Source: Bryobacterales bacterium (GTDB lineage: Bacteria; Acidobacteriota; Terriglobia; Bryobacterales; Bryobacteraceae). From it: a DNA stretch of 64,000 nt. Shown piece after piece: positions 17,653-26,330 of the stretch (its first letter is position 1; each line of letters opens with the position of its first letter). A model generated the notes under the pieces. It had not been told where the DNA came from. It saw only the letters and a program-made list of their open reading frames with translations, and ran no database searches. The stretch is taken from positions 35,301-99,300 of the forward strand of contig JAEUQE010000004.1 of assembly GCA_016789785.1 (NCBI GenBank). The letters run 5' to 3'. A program made the translations under genes and the position numbers.

Positions 17653-19662
17653 ATGTCAGCTATGCTTTCCCGCGCGTTTGTCTCCGTGATGGTGTGTTGC
17701 CTGACCGCCTCTCTGCCCGCTGCCGTGAAGCAGATCCAGCTTGTGGATCGTGCCGATGTGCCTGGCTACGCTTATGAGCGCGTGCTTGCGAAGGTCCACT
17801 TCGCGGTGGATCCGAAGCTGCCCGCCAATCGCATCATTCGCGACATCGACCACGCGCCGCGCAACGCACAGGGCATGGTGGAGTTCTCGGCCGACCTCTT
17901 CGTGTTGAAGCCTCGCAATCCGGTGGAAGGCAATGGCACGCTGCTGTTTGAAGTGAGCAATCGCGGCAACAAAGGGCTGCTGTCGATGTTCAACTTCGCA
18001 CGATCGATGCGGGATCCACGATTGCGCGAAGACTTCGGTGATGGCTATCTGCTGAAGCAGGGCTACACGCTGGTGTGGGTTGGCTGGCAAGCCGATGTCG
18101 CCGATGATGCGAACGCGTTGCGCCTCTTTGCGCCGGTAGCCACGGACAACGGCAAGCCCATCAGTGGCCTGGTACGCGGGCAGTGGATTGTGGACTCGAA
18201 GACGACGGTTCACAATCTTGGCGATCGGAGTCACATACCTTATGCCGTCGCCGACGCCAATGATCCGTCGCTGCAACTGACCGTGCAGGATCGCCGCGAT
18301 GCGCCGAAGCGCACCATTCCTCGCGATCAATGGCAACTGGCGAGGCTTGCGTTCGGGAAGCCAATGCCTGATACCGGCAGCATCTATATGGCGAGCGGTT
18401 TCGAGCCAGGGAAGATGTACGAGTTGGTGTACACTTCGCAGGATCCGGCGATTGTTGGTCTGGGTCCGGCGGCGATCCGTGATGTGATTTCGTTCCTCAA
18501 GTATGAGCGCAATGGAGTGCTGCTGTTGGGCGATCAGGCCAGTCATCTGAAGCGCGCCGTTGGATTCGGCACATCGCAGAGCGGGCGCTTCCTGCGTACG
18601 TTCCTTTACTTCGGCTTCAACAAGGATGAGAAGAACCGTAAGGTGTTCGATGGTGTGTGGGCGCACGTTGCGGGCGGCGGGCGCGGCAGCTTCAATCATC
18701 GCTTCGCGCAGCCTTCGCGCGACGGCCATCCTTACATGAACACGCTGTATCCCACCGACATCTTCCCGTTCAGCGACACGCCACAGACGGATCCGGAGAC
18801 GGGGCTCACCGACGGTCTGCTGGTGCGCGCCGATGAGGACAAGGTGGCGCCGAAGATCTTCTATACGAACGGGTCGTACGAGTATTGGGGACGCGCTGCG
18901 TCGCTGATTCACACGGCGCTGGATGGAAAGAGCGACGCCGCACTGCGGAGTGACACTCGGGCATATCTGTTGAGCGGGACGCAGCATGGTCCAGGCAGCT
19001 TTCCTCCGCGGCGTGACAACACGCAGCACACCGCGAATCCGAATGACTATCGCTTCGTGATGCGAGCCCTGTTGGCCGGGATGCAGGGTTGGCTGAAGGA
19101 AGGCAAGGAGCCGCCGGCATCGGCGTATCCACTCATCAGGAATGGAGAACTCGCGATGCCGGGCGCGGTGCAATTCCCGAAACTCGCCAGTGTCGCGCTG
19201 CCGAAGCATCCGCAGATGGCCTACCGCGTGGACTACGGCGAGGAGTTTCGCACGGCGGGTCTGGTGACGAAGGAGCCGCCGGTGGTTGGCAAGGCATTCG
19301 CGACGATGGTGCCGCAAGTGGATGCGGACGGCAATGAGAAGGCAGGGGTGCGGCTCCCCGAGATTCAAGTGCCGCTGGCGACCTACACGGGATGGAACCT
19401 GCGCTCGGCGAAGATCGGTGCACCGGAGGAGATGTTCAGCATGGTGGGCTCGTTCTTCCCGCTTGCGAAATCCAAGGCGGAACGTGAGAAGGCGCGTGAT
19501 CCGCGGCCATCGATTGCGGAGCGGTATGCGTCGCGCGAGGCGTATCTCGCGAAGATTCGCGAGGCGGCGAAGTCGCTGGTTGGATCGGGCTATGTGCTGG
19601 AAGCCGATGTGCCGGCGCTCGAAGAACGCGCGGCGAAGATGTGGGATGCCCTGGCGAAATAG
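17653..19662 (+). CDS. Secreted alpha/beta hydrolase-domain protein
   Basis: 669-residue exported protein. A signal peptide is seen at the N-terminus (MLSRAFVSVMVCCLTASLPAA). The large body resembles the alpha/beta hydrolase-domain family common in Acidobacteria, whose substrates are unknown. A nucleophile-elbow-like GTSQSGR places Ser310 as likely catalytic residue, and the late segment GTQHGPG could supply the histidine. The ATG at 17653 (or 17662) is chosen because it directly precedes the signal peptide; the open frame extends upstream without signal-like sequence. Probably periplasmic or extracellular. No operon partner. Confidence 0.75.
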   Translation: MSAMLSRAFVSVMVCCLTASLPAAVKQIQLVDRADVPGYAYERVLAKVHFAVDPKLPANRIIRDIDHAPRNAQGMVEFSADLFVLKPRNPVEGNGTLLFEVSNRGNKGLLSMFNFARSMRDPRLREDFGDGYLLKQGYTLVWVGWQADVADDANALRLFAPVATDNGKPISGLVRGQWIVDSKTTVHNLGDRSHIPYAVADANDPSLQLTVQDRRDAPKRTIPRDQWQLARLAFGKPMPDTGSIYMASGFEPGKMYELVYTSQDPAIVGLGPAAIRDVISFLKYERNGVLLLGDQASHLKRAVGFGTSQSGRFLRTFLYFGFNKDEKNRKVFDGVWAHVAGGGRGSFNHRFAQPSRDGHPYMNTLYPTDIFPFSDTPQTDPETGLTDGLLVRADEDKVAPKIFYTNGSYEYWGRAASLIHTALDGKSDAALRSDTRAYLLSGTQHGPGSFPPRRDNTQHTANPNDYRFVMRALLAGMQGWLKEGKEPPASAYPLIRNGELAMPGAVQFPKLASVALPKHPQMAYRVDYGEEFRTAGLVTKEPPVVGKAFATMVPQVDADGNEKAGVRLPEIQVPLATYTGWNLRSAKIGAPEEMFSMVGSFFPLAKSKAEREKARDPRPSIAERYASREAYLAKIREAAKSLVGSGYVLEADVPALEERAAKMWDALAK

Positions 19663-19720
19663 CACGCCGCGGAGGCCGCGGAAATAGACCCGCCTCCGGA
19701 TTTCGCTAATCTGGAAGTTT

Positions 19721-20554
19721 ATGGGTCCTCAACCAACCATGGACGCCCCGAAGGTTCCGGTACAGGGCGTTCGTCACTTCATTACCGTCGGCTCAGGCAA
19801 AGGCGGTGTCGGAAAGACGACAGTTTCGGTGAATCTTGCGCTCGCGCTTGCGAAGCTGGGGCATCGCACGGGCCTGATCGACGCCGACATGTATGGCCCG
19901 AACGTGCCGCGCATGCTGGGCGTGAATCAGCCGCCGATGGGAGACGGGCAGCGCATTCGCCCGATTGAGCATCACGGTCTGAAGATCATGTCGATGGGTT
20001 TTCTGAGCCCGACCGACCGGCCGATCATCTGGCGTGGTCCGATGCTGCACAGCGCGATTCAGCAGTTCGTGCGGCAGGTGGATTGGGGCGATCTGGATTT
20101 CCTGATTGTGGATCTGCCGCCGGGCACGGGCGATGTGTCGCTCTCGCTTGCACAGACAACGGCCATCAGCGGCGCCATTGTCGTGACCACGCCATCGGAG
20201 GTGTCGCTTGAGGACGCACGCAAAGCCGTGCTCATGTTTCAGCAGTTGAAGGTGCCGGTGATGGGGATTGTGGAGAACATGAGCTACCTGGTGGTGCCGG
20301 GGAGCGATCAGCGCGTCGATGTGTTTGGGCAGGGCGGGGGAAAGCGCACCGCGGAGGCGATGCAAGTGCCTCTGCTGGGCGAGTTGCCGCTGATTCCGGA
20401 GATCCGTATTGGCGGAGACAACGGCAAGCCCGTGACGCTGCTGGGTCCGGATGCGCCAGTGGCACGGCCGTTCTATGAGCTTGCGCAAGGCGTCGCTGCG
20501 CGCGCGGCGGAGACCGGATCGCACAAGGCGCCGACGATTTCCGTGGAGGACTGA
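19721..20554 (+). CDS. mrp: Mrp/NBP35-family ATP-binding protein
   Basis: Cytoplasmic P-loop ATPase of the iron-sulfur-cluster carrier (Mrp/ApbC) family, 277 residues. It has the deviant Walker A GKGGVGKTT, the DADMYGPN switch and DLPPGTGD. Compared with typical Mrp proteins, the N-terminal DUF59-like domain is missing. The segment after ENMSY, where many members have CPxC cluster ligands, reads VVPGSDQ with no cysteine. A GGAAG lies four bases before the ATG. It is convergent with the P460 gene, 28 bases away. Family call is firm; function as a cluster carrier is less certain because the ligands are absent. Confidence 0.9.
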   Translation: MGPQPTMDAPKVPVQGVRHFITVGSGKGGVGKTTVSVNLALALAKLGHRTGLIDADMYGPNVPRMLGVNQPPMGDGQRIRPIEHHGLKIMSMGFLSPTDRPIIWRGPMLHSAIQQFVRQVDWGDLDFLIVDLPPGTGDVSLSLAQTTAISGAIVVTTPSEVSLEDARKAVLMFQQLKVPVMGIVENMSYLVVPGSDQRVDVFGQGGGKRTAEAMQVPLLGELPLIPEIRIGGDNGKPVTLLGPDAPVARPFYELAQGVAARAAETGSHKAPTISVED

Positions 20555-20582
20555 CGCGCCCAGTTCGTTCGTTGCAGTTCTG

Positions 20583-21539
20583 CTATTTCCCAGTGAGCCG
20601 CTGCCGGCGTTCCATCAGCCCTTTGCGAAGCGCGTCTTTGCGAGAGGCGGGTAACGATGCATCTTCCTCAATCACAGCGAGCGCGCGTGTGGCTGCCTGC
20701 AATGACTCCGTATGGCGATTAGCAGTTTCGAGCGCTTCGGACAATGAGTCGAGCGCATTCGCCGATTTCGGGTGCTGCGCGGCGATCCACCGGAAGACCG
20801 CGATCGCATGATCGTTGCGGCCTTCCTGCATCAGTGTGTAGCCCATCATGTTGAGATTGCGCTCCGAGAGTGCGGCGGAGTCCGGTTGTGCGGACCTCGT
20901 CTCATCGAGCAACGCCGATGGGTCCGTCTTCGCGGCTTGAATGCTGTGGAACAATCGCACGGGTGATGGCGCGGGCGCCTGATACGACGTCCGCAACGTG
21001 CCTTTCTTTTCGGCGATCTCGAGTGCCGTGGGGTAGAACTGTGTGAACGTCTGCTCCACGGCTCCGTTCGCGCTGTGGCACGCCTGGCATCCGGCGTTGA
21101 CGGGAAGCGGCGACGCGGTGGTACGGCGCGGCATGAGACCGCCGCCGAAATCGAAGTAGCCCCATCCTTGCGGGAATCGCTTCGTATCCTTGACCGCCAC
21201 TTCGAGCGCGGCAACGTCTGTTTGGAAGAAGCCGCCCTTGTTAATCGACCCTTGCGACGTCGAGTAGCGGATCTCCAGCACGAACATCGATCCATCCGGC
21301 CACTTTCCCGACTCCTGGAACTTTGTAAACGCCTCGCGAGTGACGAATACGTTGTCGAACATGGGATTCTGGAGCGTGGCATTGGCGGCGGCCGGCCCGT
21401 AGGTCATGCCGAGCCCGGATGAAAGATAGACCCATTCGCGGTAGTCCGCGGGCATCCGAAGCTCGCCCTTTTCGTTGAATTCCGGGCCGGATGCCATGGC
21501 CGAGGCGATCGACAGGAGGAAGCAGATTGCGCGTCGCAT
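20583..21539 (-). CDS. Secreted cytochrome P460-type haem protein with TPR-like tail
   Basis: 318-residue exported protein. A short signal peptide (MRRAICFLLSIASAMA) is followed by a domain resembling cytochrome P460 (YREWVYLSSGLGMTYG ... FVTREAFTKFQESGKWPDG ... FFQTDVAALEVAVKD). A single c-type haem motif CQACH is at 151-155. The C-terminal part (about 230-318) is helical with a TPR-like repeat. The start at 21539 is taken because it gives the signal peptide, although the AGGAGG abuts the ATG unusually closely; a longer frame to 21593 has no signal. It is divergent from the araC-type regulator 77 bases away, which may control it. Confidence 0.75.
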   Translation of the reverse strand: MRRAICFLLSIASAMASGPEFNEKGELRMPADYREWVYLSSGLGMTYGPAAANATLQNPMFDNVFVTREAFTKFQESGKWPDGSMFVLEIRYSTSQGSINKGGFFQTDVAALEVAVKDTKRFPQGWGYFDFGGGLMPRRTTASPLPVNAGCQACHSANGAVEQTFTQFYPTALEIAEKKGTLRTSYQAPAPSPVRLFHSIQAAKTDPSALLDETRSAQPDSAALSERNLNMMGYTLMQEGRNDHAIAVFRWIAAQHPKSANALDSLSEALETANRHTESLQAATRALAVIEEDASLPASRKDALRKGLMERRQRLTGK

Positions 21540-21616
21540 CCTCCTATTCTGCGGCAGCACGGCGATGTTGTCTTGAACCGGATTAACCTGCAACGGGACA
21601 TTTGGGAGGCGGGCGG

Positions 21617-22405
21617 ATGGCTGAGCTTCGAACGGGACAGTTCTTCGGCGGCGTCAGCGGGCGCTGGGCGATTCCCCAAGCGCTGCTGACACGGCTTGAC
21701 CATGCGGCCGTGCGGAAGGTGCCATCGCATACTCATGAGCGCGGATATTTGAACCTCGTGCTGACGGGGCACTACCGCGAACAGACGCGATTGCGGAAGA
21801 TCGAGTACCAGCCCTTCACGCTCGTCTCGCATCCAGCGCACTTCGAGCATCGCGATGAGATCGGCGATGGAGGCGCACAGTTCTTCATTGTGGAATTTCG
21901 CGGGGATTGGTTGGACCGGCGTCAGGCACAGTTCGACATTCAGGGCGGCGAGGCGGTGTGGGCGGCGCTCCGGCTGGCGTGCCGCGTTCACGACGGGCCT
22001 CTGGCGGCGGAGGCCGGCGTGGCGGAACTCCTCGGCGCTTTGAACGGCGGGCGGTGGACGGCCGAAAAACGGGAACCGCGCTGGCTTACCGCCGTGGAGG
22101 ACCGTTTGCGGGAAGAGTTTCTCAGTCCTCCCGCACTGGAGATCCTGAGTGGAGATGCTGGCGTGCACCCGGTGCACTTATCGAGGACTTACCGGAAGTT
22201 TCGAGGTGAGGGCGCCGGCGATTTCGTGAGGCGATTGCGTGTGATCGAAGGCGCAAGGCGGATCGCTACGGGCGGGCAGAAGTTAGTGGACATCGCCGCG
22301 GAACTTGGATTTGCCGATCAGAGTCACTTTGCCCGGTCGTTCAAGCAAGTTACTGGAGTTACGGCGGGAGAGTTTCAGCGGCAGGTGGCGAAGACGCGAC
22401 GGTGA
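21617..22405 (+). CDS. AraC-family transcriptional regulator
   Basis: 262-residue regulator. The N-terminal region is cupin-like (RKVPSHTHERGYLNLVLTGHY). The C-terminal AraC DNA-binding domain is recognised by the helix-turn-helix pair VHPVHLSRTYRKFRG and LVDIAAELGFADQSHFARSFKQVTGVTAGEF. GGGAGG lies seven bases before the ATG at 21617, so the earlier in-frame ATG at 21602 is not used. Divergent from the P460-type cytochrome gene, its likely target. The ligand is unknown. Confidence 0.88.
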   Translation: MAELRTGQFFGGVSGRWAIPQALLTRLDHAAVRKVPSHTHERGYLNLVLTGHYREQTRLRKIEYQPFTLVSHPAHFEHRDEIGDGGAQFFIVEFRGDWLDRRQAQFDIQGGEAVWAALRLACRVHDGPLAAEAGVAELLGALNGGRWTAEKREPRWLTAVEDRLREEFLSPPALEILSGDAGVHPVHLSRTYRKFRGEGAGDFVRRLRVIEGARRIATGGQKLVDIAAELGFADQSHFARSFKQVTGVTAGEFQRQVAKTRR

Positions 22406-22424
22406 CAAAGCGCGGCGATGACGA

Positions 22425-22456
22425 GACGCGGGGGACCTCCGACGAACCCCCGCGTC
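22425..22456. terminator. Bidirectional hairpin between convergent genes
   Basis: A perfect 10-bp stem (GACGCGGGGG at 22425-22434 with CCCCCGCGTC at 22447-22456) and a 12-base loop lie between the stops of the AraC gene (22405) and the TonB receptor (22468). No T-run follows on either strand, but strength and position fit a shared terminator. Confidence 0.6.
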
Positions 22457-22467
22457 CCAGATTCCGG

Positions 22468-25400
22468 TCAGAATGAGAACTTCAGTGCGAGTTGAACGAA
22501 GCGCGGATCGAGCGTGGAGCCAACGCGTCCGAAGTTCGCACTCGCCAGATTCACATCGGGAGCGCCGAAGTTCGTCTGGTTCAACAGATTGTAGAACTCG
22601 CCGCGGAACTGCAAGCGCGCCGCCTCTCCGGCGAACGGCATGCGGAAGTTCTTGGCAAGCACCAGATTGGTCTGGTAGAACGGGAAGCCGCTGATCACGT
22701 TGCGGCCCAGCGTTCCGAACGGAGCCGTAACAGCCGGGATCGCGAGGTTCGAGCGGTTGAAGTAACTCAGGTGGCGATCCGAAGTCACATTCGATTTGAG
22801 CGGCTGATTGGGATCCACCAGATTCGGGCGCAACGCGACATTGCCGAGGAAATCGGGCTGTCCGTCGGAAAGAATGCCCGCGCCGTCGGGATAGCGCAGA
22901 TTCAGAGGCTGGCCGCTGAACAGCGATACGATCGACGACACTTGCCATCCCCCGAGCACCACATCCGCGGCGGCTGGAATGTCCTTGCCAAAGCGTCGGC
23001 CCTTACCGAAGGGAAGCTCGTAGACGAAGGACGTGGTCGAGTTGAACGTCTGGTCGAAGCTCGAACGGCTGCGATCATTATTCGGATTACGGATATCCTG
23101 CGGGTTCGGCGATCCGCCATTCGTGGTCTCCAGCACCTGGCCCACGTTGTCGATCGCCTTCGAGTAAGTGAAGGAACTGATCAGGGTAAGATCACGCCCG
23201 CGGTGTTCGAACTTCATCTGCAACGCGTTGTAATTCGAGAAACCCGTGGGCTGTACGGCTGTGATGTTGTTGAAGCCCTGGAAGGGCCGTCGCGCGAGTA
23301 AGGTGCCGAGGGTGGTCAGCCCGCGCGAGAGTTCGTCCTGTGTAATCGGCCGGGCCTGATTCAGATCCCCGAGAATCGGCAGGCGTGAGCCCTTATTGCC
23401 GACGTAAGCGAGGTCCAGAAGCGTATCCTTGAACAGCGTCCGCTGAAGGGTGAAGTGCCAGTTCTGGACATAGCCCCAAGGGGTCTCGCGATCCATGTGC
23501 AGGATCACGTTGCTGGGCAGGCTGCCGGGATAGCCGGCCTCCCGTGGACGGAAGCAATTCTGCCAGTTGTTGGCCGTGCAGACGTTGCCAAGTTGCGCCG
23601 GGCTGTTTACCGCCGAGAAGCGGGTTACGAATGGAGCATTGGTGTTGAGTAACTCCGCCGACGCCATGCGGTTCCAGAAATTCCAACCGAGGCCGTAGCC
23701 GCCGCGAATGACGGTCTTCGAATTGAGCTGATAGGCTGCGCCAAGGCGCGGGGCGAAAGTGTTGTAAGGCTGGCGCTGCAAAGTGCGATTGGTGATTCCA
23801 TCACCGGTTGCCTGAACCAGCGAATTACTGCGCGGGTCGAAGTTGGCGAGCCGGTTATCCGCGTCGTACACCGGCGTCATCAGGTCATAGCGGAGCCCCA
23901 TATTGAGGGTCAGCTTATTATTCACCTTGAAGTCATCCTGTAAGTACCAGAAGTGGCCCTGTTGCCGGACGCGGGCTGTCACCTGGGTGGCAATCTGATA
24001 CTGGCTGCGCGCGCCGAACAGGAAATCCGCCAGGTGATACCAGGAGTTATTTACCCCGGCTGGAACATTGGCTGTGGGGCGGCTGAAGGCGCCGCCAAAC
24101 GAATCGATGCCATAGAGCGGGTTGGTGTCATCCACGCCGATGTAGAGCCCCAGCCACTCGTAGCCCATCTTGAGGTTGTGGCGGCGAACGATCTTGGAGA
24201 GGTTCAGCCGGCTATTGACCGTGGTGGGGAACTGTGCCTGTGGATTGGTGGATTGCCGTCCGTAACGGGGGAACCCGATGATGTCCTGCGGCGTGACTCC
24301 ACCTTGGATCCGGGCGCCTTCCGGCAGTCCGGTGATGCCGAACAACTCACGCATGGAGGGACCGCCGACCGAAGCGGGCAGCCGGTCCATCCCGAGACGC
24401 GTGACGGCGAAGCGATACTCCAGTACTTCGCTTGAGGACTTGGTCCAGGTGAGCCCCATGATGCCCTGCTGGTTGTAGGTGTCGAGGAAGCCGAGGTTGT
24501 TGCCGCCCGCCGGACCATCAATCACCGCCGGAGCGAAGATGTTCTGGCGGCGCTGGGAGTAGCGGAAGAAACTCTGCAAGCTGTCCGAGAACTGATTGTC
24601 GATCTTTACTGCGCCTTTGTCGTCGTCTAACTCATTCCGGTCGAAGTTTCCGAAATTATTTGCGATGCCGAGATTATTGGTTGCGATCGCCGGCGCGGTC
24701 CGGTTGGGCTGCGGCAGATTCTCCATCATGTACCGTGCAAGCCGGGTCATCGGGACAGGCTGGCCGGCGGGGACGATGGTGCCCGCGGAGATGCGGCGTC
24801 CGTCCGAAGCCGTGAAATCAACGGGGACCCGGACGTCCACGGGGAGCACGCCCTGCCGCATGCTGGCGTTCGGCACGGAACTCAGGAAAAATGGGGAAAC
24901 GCGCCAGCGGCTGCCTTCATAATCCGCGAAAAAGAATGTCTTGTTCTTGCGGATGGGTCCGCCAAAGGTGAAGCCGAACTGGTTGCGGTTGGTTTGCGGC
25001 TTGCGGTTGTCCACCGGCTTGAAGAACCCGGTGGCGTTCAGCTTTGTGTTCTGGAAGAAGTTCCACATGCTGCCGTGAAACTCATTGGTGCCGGATTTCG
25101 ACGCCACGTTCATCACGGCGCCGCCCGTGCGGCCGAACTCCGCCGAGTAAGCGTTGACCATCATGCGGAACTCGGCCACCGAATCAGGACTTGGCTGCAC
25201 TGCCTGGTTCGAGAAGCCCTGGTTTGTGGTGCCGTAGAAGTTGTTATCCACGCCGTCGATGATGAAGTTATTAAACACGGAGCGAAGCCCGTTGACATTG
25301 TAAGATCCTTCGCGGCGGAAGGCGACCGAGCCCTGATTGGCGACTTGCGATTCCCGGACTCCGGGAGCGAGCAACGCGAAATTGGAGTAAGTGCGGCCCA

Positions 25401-25860
25401 GCACTGGCAGTTCAATGATCTGCTTCGCCTGCACTACTTGGCCCTTTGAGCTATTGTCGCTTTCGAGCAGCGGTGTGAACTCCGTAACCGTAATTGTTTC
25501 GGTGACGCTGCCGACTTTCAGGGTAAGGTCGACGCGCTGGCGGGCGTTGACGGTGAGGTTCACATCCTCGGCGACCGCCGTGGTGAAACCCTGGAGTTCC
25601 GCTGTAACAGTATAGGTTCCGATACGCACTGTCGGGAAAAAGTAATTTCCATCCGTGTCGGTCCGGGTCTGCTGAGTGATTCCGGTCTGGGTGTTCTTCA
25701 GCGTAACGTTGACGTTCTGGAGGATGCCGCCATTGGCGTCGCGCACGTTTCCGGTGACCACCGCGGAGTCGAATTGGGCCAGCAGCGGAAAGGTGAGCAT
25801 TACGAGAGTGAAACTGGTAAGCACACTCCGGGTAAGAGAGGAACTTGCTTGGTTTGGCAT
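22468..25860 (-). CDS. TonB-dependent receptor with N-terminal carboxypeptidase-like domain (Oar type)
   Basis: 1130-residue outer-membrane protein. A signal peptide (SFTLVMLTFPLLAQ) is followed by a carboxypeptidase-regulatory-like beta-sandwich (VTGNVRDANGGILQNVNVTLKNT ... TDTDGNYFFPTVRIGTYTV), then a plug domain and a long beta-barrel rich in aromatic-ended strands. It terminates in FVQLALKFSF, a barrel-like C-terminus ending in Phe. This architecture is abundant in Acidobacteria and is usually thought to import large or oligomeric substrates with TonB energy; the substrate here is unknown. It stands alone with 470 bases of upstream DNA. Confidence 0.92.
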   Translation of the reverse strand: MPNQASSSLTRSVLTSFTLVMLTFPLLAQFDSAVVTGNVRDANGGILQNVNVTLKNTQTGITQQTRTDTDGNYFFPTVRIGTYTVTAELQGFTTAVAEDVNLTVNARQRVDLTLKVGSVTETITVTEFTPLLESDNSSKGQVVQAKQIIELPVLGRTYSNFALLAPGVRESQVANQGSVAFRREGSYNVNGLRSVFNNFIIDGVDNNFYGTTNQGFSNQAVQPSPDSVAEFRMMVNAYSAEFGRTGGAVMNVASKSGTNEFHGSMWNFFQNTKLNATGFFKPVDNRKPQTNRNQFGFTFGGPIRKNKTFFFADYEGSRWRVSPFFLSSVPNASMRQGVLPVDVRVPVDFTASDGRRISAGTIVPAGQPVPMTRLARYMMENLPQPNRTAPAIATNNLGIANNFGNFDRNELDDDKGAVKIDNQFSDSLQSFFRYSQRRQNIFAPAVIDGPAGGNNLGFLDTYNQQGIMGLTWTKSSSEVLEYRFAVTRLGMDRLPASVGGPSMRELFGITGLPEGARIQGGVTPQDIIGFPRYGRQSTNPQAQFPTTVNSRLNLSKIVRRHNLKMGYEWLGLYIGVDDTNPLYGIDSFGGAFSRPTANVPAGVNNSWYHLADFLFGARSQYQIATQVTARVRQQGHFWYLQDDFKVNNKLTLNMGLRYDLMTPVYDADNRLANFDPRSNSLVQATGDGITNRTLQRQPYNTFAPRLGAAYQLNSKTVIRGGYGLGWNFWNRMASAELLNTNAPFVTRFSAVNSPAQLGNVCTANNWQNCFRPREAGYPGSLPSNVILHMDRETPWGYVQNWHFTLQRTLFKDTLLDLAYVGNKGSRLPILGDLNQARPITQDELSRGLTTLGTLLARRPFQGFNNITAVQPTGFSNYNALQMKFEHRGRDLTLISSFTYSKAIDNVGQVLETTNGGSPNPQDIRNPNNDRSRSSFDQTFNSTTSFVYELPFGKGRRFGKDIPAAADVVLGGWQVSSIVSLFSGQPLNLRYPDGAGILSDGQPDFLGNVALRPNLVDPNQPLKSNVTSDRHLSYFNRSNLAIPAVTAPFGTLGRNVISGFPFYQTNLVLAKNFRMPFAGEAARLQFRGEFYNLLNQTNFGAPDVNLASANFGRVGSTLDPRFVQLALKFSF

Positions 25861-26117
25861 AAAGCGAGACTGAATCTACCCGCAGGATATCAAGTGGATG
25901 TGGAAACCCTGTTGCTTTCGCATGTCAATGCCGTGAATTACACGGCCAAACTAAGTCTCGCCGCACTGGACTCGCTGGCCGAGGGTGCGGTGATGCCGGT
26001 GAGTGGCATTCTCACGCGAGGGAGGGAAGCCGTCCGTGCGGCCTCCGGTTGTCCTAAGCGGCCGGAGCCCGGCTGGTGAGATAATTGGGCGATCATTTGT
26101 TCAGGAACGTGGAGACG
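25861..26117. other. Upstream half of the TonB-receptor/nhaD intergenic region
   Basis: Divergent intergenic DNA. No gene is supported; short open frames here lack ribosome sites and family features. It holds a stem of CTCCGG and CCGGAG around a 13-base loop near 26042-26066. It presumably carries the promoter of the TonB receptor, but I find no clear -35/-10 pair. Confidence 0.4.
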
Positions 26118-26275
26118 ATCAGCCGCGTTGCGGCTGATGGGAAAGCGGCGTTTGCTGTTTCGCCGCGGTCCGTGGCCGGTACGGCGCATCCGTTGCGCGG
26201 GGAGGAATCCCGCGAGAGCGGACTCCGGCGTTTGATTCCGTGCAGTGCCAGCCGGCGCGACCCATCCCCGTCTGA
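26118..26275 (+). ncRNA. Candidate structured 5' leader of nhaD
   Basis: A run of hairpins precedes the antiporter gene. They are a perfect 9-bp stem with GTT loop (ATCAGCCGC 26118-26126 with GCGGCTGAT 26130-26138), GCGGCG/CGCCGC (26145-26166), CGCGGG/CCCGCG (26196-26214), and CCCGT/ACGGG close to 26266-26278. Such an array ahead of a sodium/proton antiporter suggests a regulatory RNA, perhaps an ion-responsive riboswitch. I cannot match it to a class by eye. Confidence 0.4.
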
Positions 26276-26330
26276 CGGGAAACACCAGAAAAATGTACAA
26301 TTAGCGGCTTCTGATGGAGATCTTTAAACG

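Noticed and set aside
26085..26327. 80-codon open frame in the nhaD leader
   Set aside because: Composition is arginine/serine-rich without family features, and the segment is better explained as structured leader RNA.
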